Below, piece by piece: positions 48,854 through 57,601 of a DNA stretch of 64,000 nucleotides. Every line of letters begins with the position of its first letter. Position 1 is the first letter of the stretch. A program made the position numbers and the translations under genes. The notes beneath the pieces were generated by a model. That model was given only the letters and a program-made list of their open reading frames with translations. It was not told where the DNA came from and searched no databases. Origin of the DNA: a virus; the IMG/VR virus record IMGVR_UViG_3300028840_002847, positions 1-64,000 of that record. One strand, written 5' to 3'.

Positions 48854-49250
48854 TTTCGTCCTCCGTTATTACATGGCTAAGAGGTATTAAAACCTCTGTG
48901 GTTCTTTCGGCGTTGGAAGTTCGCAGGATATTCTTCCCGTTCTTTATGCTGTATAATCCTGCCATTTTTATGCCGGGATAATACTGGTTAAAGTTTTTCC
49001 ATTCAGATTTGAGCAGGTTCCATATTAAATAAAGCTCAAGGTCTTTGTGCAGGTTTATAGAGTATAGTCCCGTGGCAGAAACGGGGATTTTTACTTCCTC
49101 CGTCCTGACTAAGTTGGCATCTTCAAGGACAGCATTCGCCTGTGTCCTATCGTAAGTCCCTGCGGCTCGTATATCCGTGGCATAACCAGCCCAGCCCGCC
49201 TTCCACCACGCCTGATTTTCTATGCTCCAAATATAATATTCATCTTCCAT
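48825..49250 (-). CDS. Hypothetical early protein
   Basis: A 141-residue protein from ATG 49250 (AAGGAG). Two similar segments, AGLYSIKNG and TGLYSINLH, suggest a duplicated fold. No family is recognised. Confidence 0.65.
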   Translation of the reverse strand: MEDEYYIWSIENQAWWKAGWAGYATDIRAAGTYDRTQANAVLEDANLVRTEEVKIPVSATGLYSINLHKDLELYLIWNLLKSEWKNFNQYYPGIKMAGLYSIKNGKNILRTSNAERTTEVLIPLSHVITEDENGSKIPVTS

Positions 49251-49260
49251 TATCTGCTCC

Positions 49261-49734
49261 TTAGAAGGGCCACACTTTCGGGCAATCTTTTTTAACGTGG
49301 TCGAGGCTCCCGCAATGCTCGCAGGGGTCAATTTTATTCCTCATGAACCTCGTTATTTTATTCGCCGCCCTCTGGGTATAGGTTAAAGTTACTGGCTTAC
49401 CGTCAGGCGGGTAGTCAACCGTAACGGGTTTATTGAGGTCTATGATATAGAACCGCTTGCCCCGCTTGGGCCTAACCTTTATTCGGCCTGCCGCTGTCGA
49501 GTGAACTTCCCACGACATCTGATCCCAAGGGTCGTAACCACCGGGATAAAATTCATGGATTTGGATAATTACTTCATCTCCTATGTCGTATAATTTTCCA
49601 TAGTCAGGGCAGGTAATACGGGCCGTCAGCTTAACTCCCTTTACCGGGGCAAGGTCAGCCTTCAATCGTTGCCTGAAGGCGCAGTTCTGGCCCTGCAACG
49701 GGCAATCCTTACAGGTTGGTATGGTTATCCTCAT
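49261..49734 (-). CDS. Protein with N-terminal Cys cluster and C-terminal CCHC zinc knuckle
   Basis: A 157-residue protein. The C-terminus CEHCGSLDHVKKDC is an exact C-x2-C-x4-H-x4-C zinc knuckle, as in retroviral nucleocapsid and RNA-binding proteins; the N-terminus has CKDCPLQGQNC. The middle is beta-rich. Likely nucleic-acid binding. Overlaps the upstream stop by 4 nt. Confidence 0.7.
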   Translation of the reverse strand: MRITIPTCKDCPLQGQNCAFRQRLKADLAPVKGVKLTARITCPDYGKLYDIGDEVIIQIHEFYPGGYDPWDQMSWEVHSTAAGRIKVRPKRGKRFYIIDLNKPVTVDYPPDGKPVTLTYTQRAANKITRFMRNKIDPCEHCGSLDHVKKDCPKVWPF

Positions 49735-50090
49735 GCAGGTACGCTTTCCCTCTGCAGGTTCTCTTCCCGGATGGCGTCTAATAGCGCCCGCCTTTCTTCC
49801 TCGACTTTTTTAAGGTCGATCTCAAAGAACTCGGCCAGCAGTTCGTTTATGGTATAGAAGAAGGGCATAAGCGAACCGTTCTCGTAACCGCATAGCGGCA
49901 ACGGCTCCATCTGCTCATTGCCGTCGTCGTCGTGCCCTAAATAGCAACCGTCGTCATGGGTATGCCGCAGGCAGAGGGCCACCTTCTTTTTGCTTTCGAG
50001 CCAATCCAAAAACTCGCCTATCTTCTGGCTCTCATTCTTAACTGCACTCATTTTTTCAAGCTCCGGTGTCTCGACTTCCGATGCTTTCAT
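49731..50090 (-). CDS. Hypothetical early protein
   Basis: A 119-residue protein with LCLRHTHDDGCYLGHDDDG and a long acidic helix; behind AAGGAGG. Unknown. Confidence 0.65.
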   Translation of the reverse strand: MKASEVETPELEKMSAVKNESQKIGEFLDWLESKKKVALCLRHTHDDGCYLGHDDDGNEQMEPLPLCGYENGSLMPFFYTINELLAEFFEIDLKKVEEERRALLDAIREENLQRESVPA

Positions 50091-50093
50091 TTT

Positions 50094-50303
50094 CTAATCC
50101 TCCTTCTTTTTGCGGAAAGAATCTGCCGCCGGGCAAGTTGCCCAATGTGGTGTATATGCCGTCACCATCATTCCATGAGGGCTATCTTCGCTTGATACTG
50201 CGACGATTGCCTTCGTCCCGGGCAAGTCAACAGGCATATTCTTTCCAGTTTTAACCATCTTAAACCATATTATTTCAGCCCCGCAAGATTTACACTTCGC
50301 CAT
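50094..50303 (-). CDS. Small zinc-ribbon protein
   Basis: A 69-residue protein starting MAKCKSCGAEIIWFKM with later HWATCP; this pattern is widespread among phage proteins of unknown function. Good ribosome binding site. Confidence 0.7.
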   Translation of the reverse strand: MAKCKSCGAEIIWFKMVKTGKNMPVDLPGTKAIVAVSSEDSPHGMMVTAYTPHWATCPAADSFRKKKED

Positions 50304-50721
50304 AATTGATACCTCCTAAGATTTTCTTATCAGCGAGAGCGGCTATTACTTGCTCTGCCTTTTTGGCAACGATGCAGGTCCAGCCCCAATGGGTCGCAAG
50401 CTCAGCCCAATCCTTCTGGTCTTGAGAGGCGTACCCTTTAGGCTGTTTTAGCTCTATTGCCAGCTTATGGGAGTAGATAATGCAGTCGAATACCCCGGCT
50501 TTAACTCCTAGCTTCTTACCGAGGGCACCCGCCCGCATAGCCTTAACCCTATTAGCTTGCAAGGCACGCCGGTAGACGTTAGGTGAGGCGTGAAACCAAG
50601 CAAGCAGATTATATGCCGCTAGTGCATCAAGCACTTTAGCCGTAGCCATTTGAAAGTGGTCCTCCTTCGCCCACGTTGAGGCTTCAATATAACCGTCTAT
50701 AAGCGCTTCCAGTAACGTCAT
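50290..50721 (-). CDS. VRR-NUC nuclease
   Basis: A 143-residue protein with GALGKKLGVKAGVFDCIIY, then LAIELKQPKG and DQKDWAELATHWGW, matching the VRR-NUC core (G...G.pD, E-x-K, Q). Such nucleases act on branched or flap DNA. The Asp-Cys replaces the usual Asp-Leu. Overlaps both neighbours slightly. Confidence 0.75.
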   Translation of the reverse strand: MTLLEALIDGYIEASTWAKEDHFQMATAKVLDALAAYNLLAWFHASPNVYRRALQANRVKAMRAGALGKKLGVKAGVFDCIIYSHKLAIELKQPKGYASQDQKDWAELATHWGWTCIVAKKAEQVIAALADKKILGGINYGEV

Positions 50722-50900
50722 TTAAGACCCCCTTCAACTCTCAAGCAAACCTCCCCGCCCTCATCCTTGAAATAGGCAGCGCACTTTTCCTTTATACAGT
50801 CCTGAAACTCTGTAGTGTGGGAGCCAAACCTGATGGTATGAATTTCCCTCCCGGTTTCTTCAACGTTAATAATAACTTTAGGCATCCACGGACATTTCAT
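50718..50900 (-). CDS. Hypothetical early protein
   Basis: A 60-residue protein with CIKEKCAAYF, behind AAGGAGGG. Unknown. Confidence 0.62.
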   Translation of the reverse strand: MKCPWMPKVIINVEETGREIHTIRFGSHTTEFQDCIKEKCAAYFKDEGGEVCLRVEGGLK

Positions 50901-51088
50901 ATCTTGCCCTCCTTGGTTTTGGTCTGGTAAGTATCTTTAACCGCCTCAATAATAAACTTTATAGGCACTCCGACTCTGGTAGCTTGGGCGGCTTCAAGCA
51001 GTAAGTCGTGAGCATCTTCAATCGTCATGCAGCCTATGATTACCCCTCGCATAACCTCAAGCCGGAGAGCGTCCTCTTCAGTCCTCAT
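50897..51088 (-). CDS. Hypothetical early protein
   Basis: A 63-residue helical protein from ATG 51088, AAGGAG at 9 nt. The longer frame upstream is a shadow. Confidence 0.62.
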   Translation of the reverse strand: MRTEEDALRLEVMRGVIIGCMTIEDAHDLLLEAAQATRVGVPIKFIIEAVKDTYQTKTKEGKI

Positions 51089-51248
51089 TATCTTCATCTC
51101 CTTCGATTGGCTCAGGGGCGATAGACATATAAGACCCACAGCAGCCACAGCGCTTGAGAGTCTTATAGACAGGTTCGGCGGGATAATCATACGCCTCGTT
51201 CCCGCACTGGTTGCAGACGAATAACTTCTTAAAGAGTCCGGTAAACAT
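51078..51248 (-). CDS. Tiny zinc-ribbon protein
   Basis: A 56-residue frame from ATG 51248 behind GGGGAGG, with VCNQCGNEAYDYP and RCGCCGSYM, and an acidic end. Cysteine spacing, ribosome binding site and packing support it. Confidence 0.72.
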   Translation of the reverse strand: MFTGLFKKLFVCNQCGNEAYDYPAEPVYKTLKRCGCCGSYMSIAPEPIEGDEDNED

Positions 51249-51250
51249 AT

Positions 51251-51439
51251 TTATCTCACCTCCCCGTATTTATTGAATAGTTTAGTAACAATGAGTTTCT
51301 GCTTAGGAGAAAACCTTATATTTTCGCACGTGTCTCGGACGAACTTTTTCTCCCAAGCATTGAGTTTGACGTCCTTAGCTTTGGACGCCGCGAATAATGC
51401 TCTGAGGTAAGAGCTTCTATCTATGTCATATGAAAGCAT
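51251..51439 (-). CDS. Hypothetical early protein
   Basis: A 62-residue helical protein from ATG 51439 (AGGAGG). Unknown. Confidence 0.62.
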   Translation of the reverse strand: MLSYDIDRSSYLRALFAASKAKDVKLNAWEKKFVRDTCENIRFSPKQKLIVTKLFNKYGEVR

Positions 51440-51448
51440 AGACACCTC

Positions 51449-52546
51449 CTAGATATTAACTGCTCCGGCTAACGGTCTTTTACCGAGAGCCTTGCGCTCT
51501 TTATTCATAAAATATATTGCGACTCCTTTTTCGCATTCCATCTTCTTCATCCATTCCTCTATGTCCTTCTTGTCGCAATTCTTTCGCGCCCACTTACGGA
51601 ACTCGATAGCTTCTTTCCTCACTCTCTCGTCCCGTTCGGCTTCCTCCTTAGCCGCTTGGCGCTTGCGGGCCTCGATGCTTTTCCGAGTCCGCTGTTCCTG
51701 TTGCTTTTCCTGATCGTTGACCCACTCCCAATGCTTCTTTTTCTCTCCCCGCTCCTTCCCTATCCTGTCCCTGACTACAAACCAATTGCGGAGTTGCAGC
51801 CGAGGATTGTTCTTCTTCTTAATCGGGTTATCGATCCACCAAGTTATCTTCTGCTTTATAGTCTCAACGAACTGGACAGGGCCGAAGTCTGCCATAATAT
51901 CTAGCAGGAGCTTGGTATCGACTTCCTTCTCAAAAGGATAGTTCTTAACTGATTGGAGCAGGCGCAAGCAGTACCGAATGCCGGTAGGCAATTCTCTCTC
52001 GAATAACTCTGCCTGTTGGGGCATGGGTGCCTGTAGGTCTTTATTGGCTTGAAGTATTTCGTCGAGCTTCTTCATCAAGCCCCTCAACGCCGCCGCTGTC
52101 GGCTTACCGCTCCCGCCTATCTCTGCCTCCCGTGTCTTAGCGTCATCTAGCATCTTAGAGAAGTTTGCCGGAAGGTGCTCCATGCACTCAGGGAAGGACG
52201 GAAACATTGACAGGAGCCGCTTAATAGCCCCTATATGGGCGGCATTCCTAATAGTTAACCCGTTAGGGTCTTGCACTAATATATGGTCGTGCAGGTAAAC
52301 TACTTCTCGCCGGAAAAAGACTTTATTATACTCCCCATCTTTTAAGGTGATAAGTTGGTCGAGCGCTTGCTCGGCTTCGGCCGGCGTTATTTTTATCTTG
52401 CTTGCTACAAACTCCGCGTCCCATTTATAAAAACCAGCCATATCACAAGAGCAATGAAGAAAGTCTTTGACGAGCTTCGCTAAAGGGGGGAGTTTCCAAT
52501 GCCACGGGTCGTTCCACTTGTCGGCATCGACAAATCTTATTCGCAT
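51449..52546 (-). CDS. Replication initiator/organizer-like protein
   Basis: The 365-residue protein starts with a DnaD/phage-replisome-organizer style winged-helix region (MRIRFVDADKWNDPWHW, then FKWDAEF-type and ITPAEAEQALDQLI). A middle helical domain (about 200-275) and a long Arg/Glu-rich helix follow. Such proteins open the origin or load helicase. Start ATG 52546 behind AGGAGG. Confidence 0.58.
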   Translation of the reverse strand: MRIRFVDADKWNDPWHWKLPPLAKLVKDFLHCSCDMAGFYKWDAEFVASKIKITPAEAEQALDQLITLKDGEYNKVFFRREVVYLHDHILVQDPNGLTIRNAAHIGAIKRLLSMFPSFPECMEHLPANFSKMLDDAKTREAEIGGSGKPTAAALRGLMKKLDEILQANKDLQAPMPQQAELFERELPTGIRYCLRLLQSVKNYPFEKEVDTKLLLDIMADFGPVQFVETIKQKITWWIDNPIKKKNNPRLQLRNWFVVRDRIGKERGEKKKHWEWVNDQEKQQEQRTRKSIEARKRQAAKEEAERDERVRKEAIEFRKWARKNCDKKDIEEWMKKMECEKGVAIYFMNKERKALGKRPLAGAVNI

Positions 52547-52618
52547 AAGTTCCTCCTTTGAAGGGCTGAGGGGCTTTCGCAAGTTTGAGCGGCCACCCCT
52601 CGCCCTGATTTTCAATTG

Positions 52619-52876
52619 TTAAAAGGGTAATACACACTGCCCTCCAAAGGTCATACGGTACTGTGCGACGTGGCAATCGTTTCCGAATCGGTCCCTCACC
52701 GTTACAGTGGGCGCTTGGATATCGAAGTCGGCAGGGTACTGTTTTCCCCTTTTATCCTTTATGCGGTAGATAACCGCGGACAGCCTACTCGCTCCGAACA
52801 TCTCCTTTGCCTTGTCTTGGGTGAGGGCTTTACCTTTTCGGAGGTACTCATAGATCATTCTTTCCTTCGTTGCCAT
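52619..52876 (-). CDS. Small winged-helix protein
   Basis: An 85-residue protein with RMIYEYLRKGKALTQDKAKEMFGASRLSAVIYRI, an HTH followed by beta strands, given here only as a pattern. It resembles phage helix-turn-helix regulators. Good ribosome binding site. Confidence 0.65.
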   Translation of the reverse strand: MATKERMIYEYLRKGKALTQDKAKEMFGASRLSAVIYRIKDKRGKQYPADFDIQAPTVTVRDRFGNDCHVAQYRMTFGGQCVLPF

Positions 52877-53219
52877 TGGCGGCCTCCTGCTCTGCGATAA
52901 AGTCGGTTATCTCTTGAGGGATAAACAGCCCTCCCATGTCGGCAAGCTCAACTACTAGGCTTGCTAGCGGCAAGAGGACAGGGCTTACCTTGGGTGTGCG
53001 CTTCCGGTAGAACCTCTTGCGGGCTGTAAACTTCACTCCCGCATACCGCAAGACCCCCTTCACGTTGCTCGGCGAAATCTTAAAGCCGAGTTCCTTGCTC
53101 ATTGTCTTAGCAAGGTCTTCGCTATGAGGACGGGTAGCACATAGGTGCTCCTTGCGGTCTTTAACGTATTGGTCGCACGTTACCTTCTGCTCAAAATTGA
53201 GCGTGTTTCTTTTTGTCAT
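52848..53219 (-). CDS. Putative DNA-binding early protein
   Basis: A 123-residue protein from ATG 53219 (GGAGG), with SEDLAKTMSKELGFKISPSN resembling HTH and a basic ARKRFYRKRT segment. Confidence 0.6.
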   Translation of the reverse strand: MTKRNTLNFEQKVTCDQYVKDRKEHLCATRPHSEDLAKTMSKELGFKISPSNVKGVLRYAGVKFTARKRFYRKRTPKVSPVLLPLASLVVELADMGGLFIPQEITDFIAEQEAANGNEGKNDL

Positions 53220-53248
53220 TATGTCCTCCAATTGTTATAGACTTGTTG

Positions 53249-53434
53249 TTACAAGCCTAAATTACGTCCCCAATGAAATATATATCCGCAGCCGCTCCGG
53301 CATATAGGAACTGTTTCAGCAACGGCTTGTTTTTCGGGAGTAGCATAAGAGCACCCGCAAACGGGGCACTCCCAAACCCGAGCCTCGTCTGAGTCGATAT
53401 TATAATCGACGTTAATTTTTCGGTAATGCGGCAT
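53249..53434 (-). CDS. Small zinc-ribbon protein
   Basis: A 61-residue protein from ATG 53434 (AAAGGAGGG), with CPVCGCSY and CRSGCGYIFHW. Rubredoxin-like spacing. Confidence 0.68.
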   Translation of the reverse strand: MPHYRKINVDYNIDSDEARVWECPVCGCSYATPEKQAVAETVPICRSGCGYIFHWGRNLGL

Positions 53435-53596
53435 ATTGCCCTCCTTTAGGTTATTGATATAGCTGTACCGGATTCCCCTACTCCGGCTCCCTTCTACTCG
53501 TCCCGTGATAGCTTGTGCTTTAGTAGAGCACACCGCAATGGAAACGATAACTGCGGCATCTAACCCCGGCGCTACTAACGCCGATCAGCTATAATT

Positions 53597-54742
53597 TTAT
53601 TTAGGTAATTTTTCCTTAATGATGGTACTCGAAAGCCTAGTGGTTAACTTCTTTTCTCCTTCCCTGTTAAGGATATTAAGGACCTGTTCATTCTCAAGGG
53701 CAAGGCCCCTCAGAGCCGCCATGTCCGGTTTGAAGAACCGCATAGGCTCAATACCCAAAGTCTCAAGCGCCTCAAAGAGCGCCTTGGAATTGAGCTTCTT
53801 CCATGACACCGTTGAGGACCATCTATAAGACCTGCCAATGCTATTGAAGTCGCCTACGGCATCAGCATAGTCCCTGATAGCGCTGTTAGCGTCTTCCGCT
53901 ATTGTCTTGGCTACCGAATAGTCCTCGACTACTTTATCTATCTCCTTTTGGTTTCTTGGAAAGGGATACCGCACCGGCTTCGCTCCTTTTTTCATAGCAG
54001 GGCAGTAATTCCTCACCCCACACCGCCGGCAATGGTCTCCAATCCTCGGTTTCCATTTTTTGTCCTCAGCTATCTGCGCCACCCGCGACATGATTTTATC
54101 ATGCAGCATGGGTAGTTGGTCCCGGGTGTAAACTACCGGGTCGGTAATATGCTCAAACCTTATAAAGTCAAAGTCGCAATATACCTCCTGCACCTGAGGA
54201 TACTGGATAAGAACGGCCCACGAATAACACTCTATCTGGAACACGTCAGCTTTCATTTCATTGCTGGTCTTAACGTCCCGGATAAGGGCCATGTGTTTGT
54301 TAATCCACAGCCTGTCGAGTATCAGCCTAAACCATGCGTCGTCTGCAACCCAACCCGTCTCATCGAGGGAACTATTAAGGGCTATCCGCTCCTCAATACC
54401 GATAAGGCCTTTGAGGTCGAGTTCGTGGTAGGATACGTAAGACTCCATTAGCTGATAGACTTCTTCTTCAAGCTCTGAGGTTAAAGGAGGACTAGACAGG
54501 CCTATCGCTTTCTTTGCGCAAGCCTTCCAATCCCCTAGGGAGTGAGTTACTTTCTGCTTCCAGCAAACCGTGTCATAGAATGCTGTTGCTTCGTGAACGA
54601 CACCGCCGAGCAGTAGCGGAGGTGCCATTACCTGCGGGCGCTTTTGGATATAGATGATATACCACGCCCGCGGGCACTCGTTATATTTCCTCAGCTTGCT
54701 ATAAGAATAAGCTAAGGGTGGGTCTTTTTTCTTCTTTGCCAT
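53597..54742 (-). CDS. RecB/Cas4-type PD-(D/E)XK exonuclease
   Basis: The 381-residue protein has SYSKLRKYNECPRAWY, GGVVHE (His in motif I), the nuclease core LDRLW...IRDVKTS and HCRRCGVRNYCPA, where cysteines could bind an Fe-S cluster with Cys23 (NECP). Such enzymes resect DNA ends. It lies next to a putative annealing protein, the usual phage recombination pair. Confidence 0.8.
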   Translation of the reverse strand: MAKKKKDPPLAYSYSKLRKYNECPRAWYIIYIQKRPQVMAPPLLLGGVVHEATAFYDTVCWKQKVTHSLGDWKACAKKAIGLSSPPLTSELEEEVYQLMESYVSYHELDLKGLIGIEERIALNSSLDETGWVADDAWFRLILDRLWINKHMALIRDVKTSNEMKADVFQIECYSWAVLIQYPQVQEVYCDFDFIRFEHITDPVVYTRDQLPMLHDKIMSRVAQIAEDKKWKPRIGDHCRRCGVRNYCPAMKKGAKPVRYPFPRNQKEIDKVVEDYSVAKTIAEDANSAIRDYADAVGDFNSIGRSYRWSSTVSWKKLNSKALFEALETLGIEPMRFFKPDMAALRGLALENEQVLNILNREGEKKLTTRLSSTIIKEKLPK

Positions 54743-54752
54743 TATAGCCTCC

Positions 54753-55859
54753 CTAGTTGTCCAATTGCCGGCGGTCGATCTCTTCGTTGATCGCCTTAAC
54801 CATCTTCTCGACAGCTACTACCGGGTCTTTCTGTTTCTGGATCCATGCAGTCCAATGTTGGACCTGCTTCGCCTGAGAGTAGCCGAGGATAGCGTAACCC
54901 TCCCTTACTTCTTCCGGGATATCCTCATAGGCGACAGCCTTGGTCTCAATCTGCATCAACTCCGCTTTAAGCTGATCGAAGTCGCCGACTTTGACCTCGT
55001 TAAGGCTCTTATACCCTAACTTATCAACCACTATCTGATGTAAGCCCTTGTGGTAGATACCCTTCTCGGCCGCTGTCGCTTCGAGGAAGCGCTTTTGACC
55101 GTCGGTGAGGAAGCGCACCTCTCTGTCATTGAGTTGCTTGACGTGGCTACCGCCGTCTAAGCGCTTAAACATCTCAATAATCTCAAGCTGTAAGGGGTAA
55201 GGGATAAGGGAGAGCCGAGCGTTGCGCTGGGCCTTGCTGACAGCCTTCTCAAACGCAAACGGATCATCAACTACTATCCGCTTCGCATTGGCACCCTTGC
55301 CCTTCCATATGCTCTGCTTTTTCCATTGGCGCTTAGAACCGATAGCGCTGTCGAGCATCACCTCACCGCCACCGTTGCCGTTCCTGCAACCGCGCAGGTC
55401 GAACCTCCCAACCTGAACTACGGCCCGGATATATTCGGCGTCCTCTATAATGGTAGGAGTGCTGAGGACCCGGTAGGCAATGTCATACTTGGTAAGCAGA
55501 TGCTGGCAAGCCATCTCCACTCCCACCTTAGACAGCCCGAAGAGCTCTTTGCCCTTCGTCTTGAAGTGGTAGACATACTTATCAGCGAGTTGCCCTGCCA
55601 TTGACAGAGCAATTTGGTGATCGTCTTCGGAGTCAAATACGAGGAAGGGTGTCGCATCTCCCCCGGAGGCTTTGACAATCTCCGTAGTCGAGGCCGCCTC
55701 AATAGCCTCCCATATTTTATCTTTGGCCCAAGACTTATTGACCGCAATGCCGGTTTCCGTGGCATATTCCAATAAGTCAGCCTTCTTTGAGTTCTTATTC
55801 ACAGGCAGAACCGCACCTGTTTCTTCCTTTCCCTCGGCGGGGGCTTTCTTTTTAGTCAT
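54753..55859 (-). CDS. Putative single-strand annealing/recombination protein
   Basis: The 368-residue protein has a basic N-terminal linker, a central domain with FAFEKAVSKAQRNARLSLIP (about residues 213-232), a motif also found in phage and archaeal annealing-type proteins, and a helical C-terminal part with DGQKRFLEA. Together with the adjacent exonuclease it would form a recombination module. Family not confirmed. Confidence 0.55.
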   Translation of the reverse strand: MTKKKAPAEGKEETGAVLPVNKNSKKADLLEYATETGIAVNKSWAKDKIWEAIEAASTTEIVKASGGDATPFLVFDSEDDHQIALSMAGQLADKYVYHFKTKGKELFGLSKVGVEMACQHLLTKYDIAYRVLSTPTIIEDAEYIRAVVQVGRFDLRGCRNGNGGGEVMLDSAIGSKRQWKKQSIWKGKGANAKRIVVDDPFAFEKAVSKAQRNARLSLIPYPLQLEIIEMFKRLDGGSHVKQLNDREVRFLTDGQKRFLEATAAEKGIYHKGLHQIVVDKLGYKSLNEVKVGDFDQLKAELMQIETKAVAYEDIPEEVREGYAILGYSQAKQVQHWTAWIQKQKDPVVAVEKMVKAINEEIDRRQLDN

Positions 55860-55892
55860 GACCTGTCCTCCTTTTGGTCATTAGATTTAGGG

Positions 55893-56273
55893 TCAGTCAT
55901 AAAAGTATGACGGTTTGACCCCCATTACTGCCGCTACCTTGCTTAAGGTTTGCGGAGAGACTCTACAGCCGTCGGAAAGTCTCGTTATGATTCCGGCGGC
56001 ATTATTTTCGGTCGTCCCTAGATGAATAGCAAGGTCCCTTACTTCCCACCCTAGCTGGACGAGTTTAGCTACGGGTTTTGGCACCCCTAGATACTTAGGA
56101 GTAACATTGAGAGCCTTACAAACTTGTCGCACCGTCGCATTAGATGGCCTTGAGCACATCTTAATCTGAACTGCTCGGTAAGGGCTCACTTTCAAAGCCT
56201 TAGCAAAGCCCTTATCGTCCAATCCAAGTTCTTCTAGGCGGCGCTCAATAGCACCTACCCAATTGACATTCAT
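55893..56273 (-). CDS. Tandem helix-turn-helix regulator
   Basis: A 126-residue protein with two Cro/CI-like HTH units: DDKGFAKALKVSPYRAVQIK and RDLAIHLGTTENNAAGIITR, followed by LSKVAAVMGVKPSYF. It has its own promoter, so it may be the regulator of early genes. A good ribosome binding site (AAGGAGG) precedes ATG 56273. Confidence 0.75.
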   Translation of the reverse strand: MNVNWVGAIERRLEELGLDDKGFAKALKVSPYRAVQIKMCSRPSNATVRQVCKALNVTPKYLGVPKPVAKLVQLGWEVRDLAIHLGTTENNAAGIITRLSDGCRVSPQTLSKVAAVMGVKPSYFYD

Positions 56274-56307
56274 ATAATCACCTCCTTAGTGGTGTGTGGG
56301 CGAGCAT

Positions 56308-56337
56308 TATAAGAAGATATGTCCATAAAAGGCAAGA
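56308..56337 (-). promoter_or_regulatory. Sigma-70-type promoter for the HTH regulator
   Basis: On the minus strand TTGCCT (56332-56337) and a perfect TATAAT (56308-56313) are 18 bp apart. This is the best promoter match in the window and lies 35 nt upstream of the regulator gene. Confidence 0.75.
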
Positions 56338-56374
56338 ACTTTTTCTCCTTTTTTTGGTTTTAGTTGCAGGGCAA

Positions 56375-56433
56375 CCTCGGTTCTCAATTAAACTTGATTC
56401 GTTACCTTGGTCCTAGGCGTGCCTTGATCTAGG
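56375..56433. promoter_or_regulatory. Operator-like repeat cluster A
   Basis: CCTCGGTTCTC (56375-56385), the near-palindrome CCTTGGTCCTAGG (56405-56417) and CCTTGATCTAGG (56422-56433) precede the promoter. The same arrangement recurs at 63745-63814. Confidence 0.5.
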
Positions 56434-57121
56434 CTTCTTCTATTTCTTGATTCTCTTCCGGGGACCAACCGTCGGGCAGATCGTCGCCGTAGGCTTTAAG
56501 CATGAACGTCATTGCCATTTCCCTGTCGCCCTTAGCTACTTTGACATACTCTTCAAAGGTAGCGTTATACTCAGCTACTCTTTGAGCTTCTGCCCGAGCA
56601 GCCTGAACCCTATTCCATACCACGTCGGATATCTTCTCCTTCTGGGAAGCAACCTTATCGTTGAAGGATTTAACGGCGTCATACTCTTCCCTTTTCTTCT
56701 TATGCAAGGTAAGAGTTTCGCTGAACCGGGTGAGGGGTTCGAGTTTATAGAGCACTTTATTTTCAATACTAAAGTCTCCGTCGATAGGCTGAGCATATTT
56801 ATACTTATAGCCCAGTTTATAATCGTAGTCGGTCCCTATCGGGGTCATGCCCGTCAGGAACTTAACTACCTTTTCGGCGTCCGCCCGATCAGCAAGCAGG
56901 ATAATGTCGTGCCCTCCATGCTTGACCTGAAAGAGGGTCTCTCTCTCAAGCTCTTTATCAATCGAGTCCTCCGGGCGGGGCGGTAATTCCTTAGGGAGTT
57001 TAATCCCTTCCTGAGCGCACCGAAAGTCTATGACTTCCTGTATCTCAGCGTCGGTTAATCTCAGGATGTCGCTGTCCTCAAGGTCGTCGAACCTCATTGC
57101 CAAAATTGCTTCCTCGTTCAT
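56429..57121 (-). CDS. Hypothetical early protein
   Basis: A 230-residue acidic, helical protein from ATG 57121 (AAGGAGG). A predicted coiled-coil region lies around 140-205. No family is recognised. Confidence 0.68.
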   Translation of the reverse strand: MNEEAILAMRFDDLEDSDILRLTDAEIQEVIDFRCAQEGIKLPKELPPRPEDSIDKELERETLFQVKHGGHDIILLADRADAEKVVKFLTGMTPIGTDYDYKLGYKYKYAQPIDGDFSIENKVLYKLEPLTRFSETLTLHKKKREEYDAVKSFNDKVASQKEKISDVVWNRVQAARAEAQRVAEYNATFEEYVKVAKGDREMAMTFMLKAYGDDLPDGWSPEENQEIEEA

Positions 57122-57127
57122 TATGTC

Positions 57128-57160
57128 CTCCTTTTTGCGGGGTATGGTCGCCCCGCGGTT
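57128..57160 (-). promoter_or_regulatory. Leader hairpin before the 57121 start
   Basis: GCGGGG and CCCCGC flank TATGGTCG immediately upstream of the AAGGAGG ribosome binding site, so a hairpin may control translation or attenuate transcription. Confidence 0.35.
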
Positions 57161-57244
57161 GTTTAGGTTATTCTGACTCAACTTCTGTTTTGTAGAGCAC
57201 CTCCTTTCTTCTTTTTGAAGAAGTGTGAAGAATTTATAAAAACC

Positions 57245-57293
57245 AGCCCCTTACCCTTCGGCAATATTTTATAAAAGTTTGGGGTAAGGGGCT
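57245..57293 (-). terminator. Strong Rho-independent terminator
   Basis: A perfect 12-bp stem (57245-57256 with 57282-57293) with a 25-nt AT-rich loop is followed on the minus strand by GGTTTTTAT. It ends the transcript of the 57372 gene and upstream genes. Confidence 0.85.
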
Positions 57294-57301
57294 CGGCACC
57301 T

Positions 57302-57355
57302 ATCAGATCTGATGGGTTCGTCGCCAGTTCCGCCAGACCAGATCTGATCTGATTC
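57302..57355. promoter_or_regulatory. CAGATCTG palindromes
   Basis: ATCAGATCTGAT (57302-57313) is a perfect 12-nt palindrome, and CAGATCTGATCTGATTCTGA follows about 25 nt later. The pair looks like a binding site for a dimeric protein, but could be part of the terminator region structure. Confidence 0.45.
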
Positions 57356-57371
57356 TGACCCGATCAGTGTC

Positions 57372-57563
57372 CTACCGGGCCGTAGTCAACTGGTTGAACC
57401 GAAGCGTGCGCTTCTTTGTGGACTTCCTCCGGGAGTAGGTCCGCCGTCCCGCTTGCCGTGCTACTGGGAAACAGGGCTTGAAGGAACCATAGCCGTTGCC
57501 ATAGTCCTTCAAGAATAGATAGGCGTCCGTCCCAAAGTAAACCCGCTGTCCTTTTGTCAGCAT
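57372..57563 (-). CDS. Small basic protein
   Basis: A 63-residue Arg/Lys-rich protein behind AAGGAGG, RQAGRRTYSRRKSTKKRT in its C-terminal half. Possibly nucleic-acid binding. Confidence 0.65.
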   Translation of the reverse strand: MLTKGQRVYFGTDAYLFLKDYGNGYGSFKPCFPVARQAGRRTYSRRKSTKKRTLRFNQLTTAR

Positions 57564-57601
57564 CCTAGCCTCCTTGGTTAGGGTTGAGGGTTAGCTATTA
57601 T

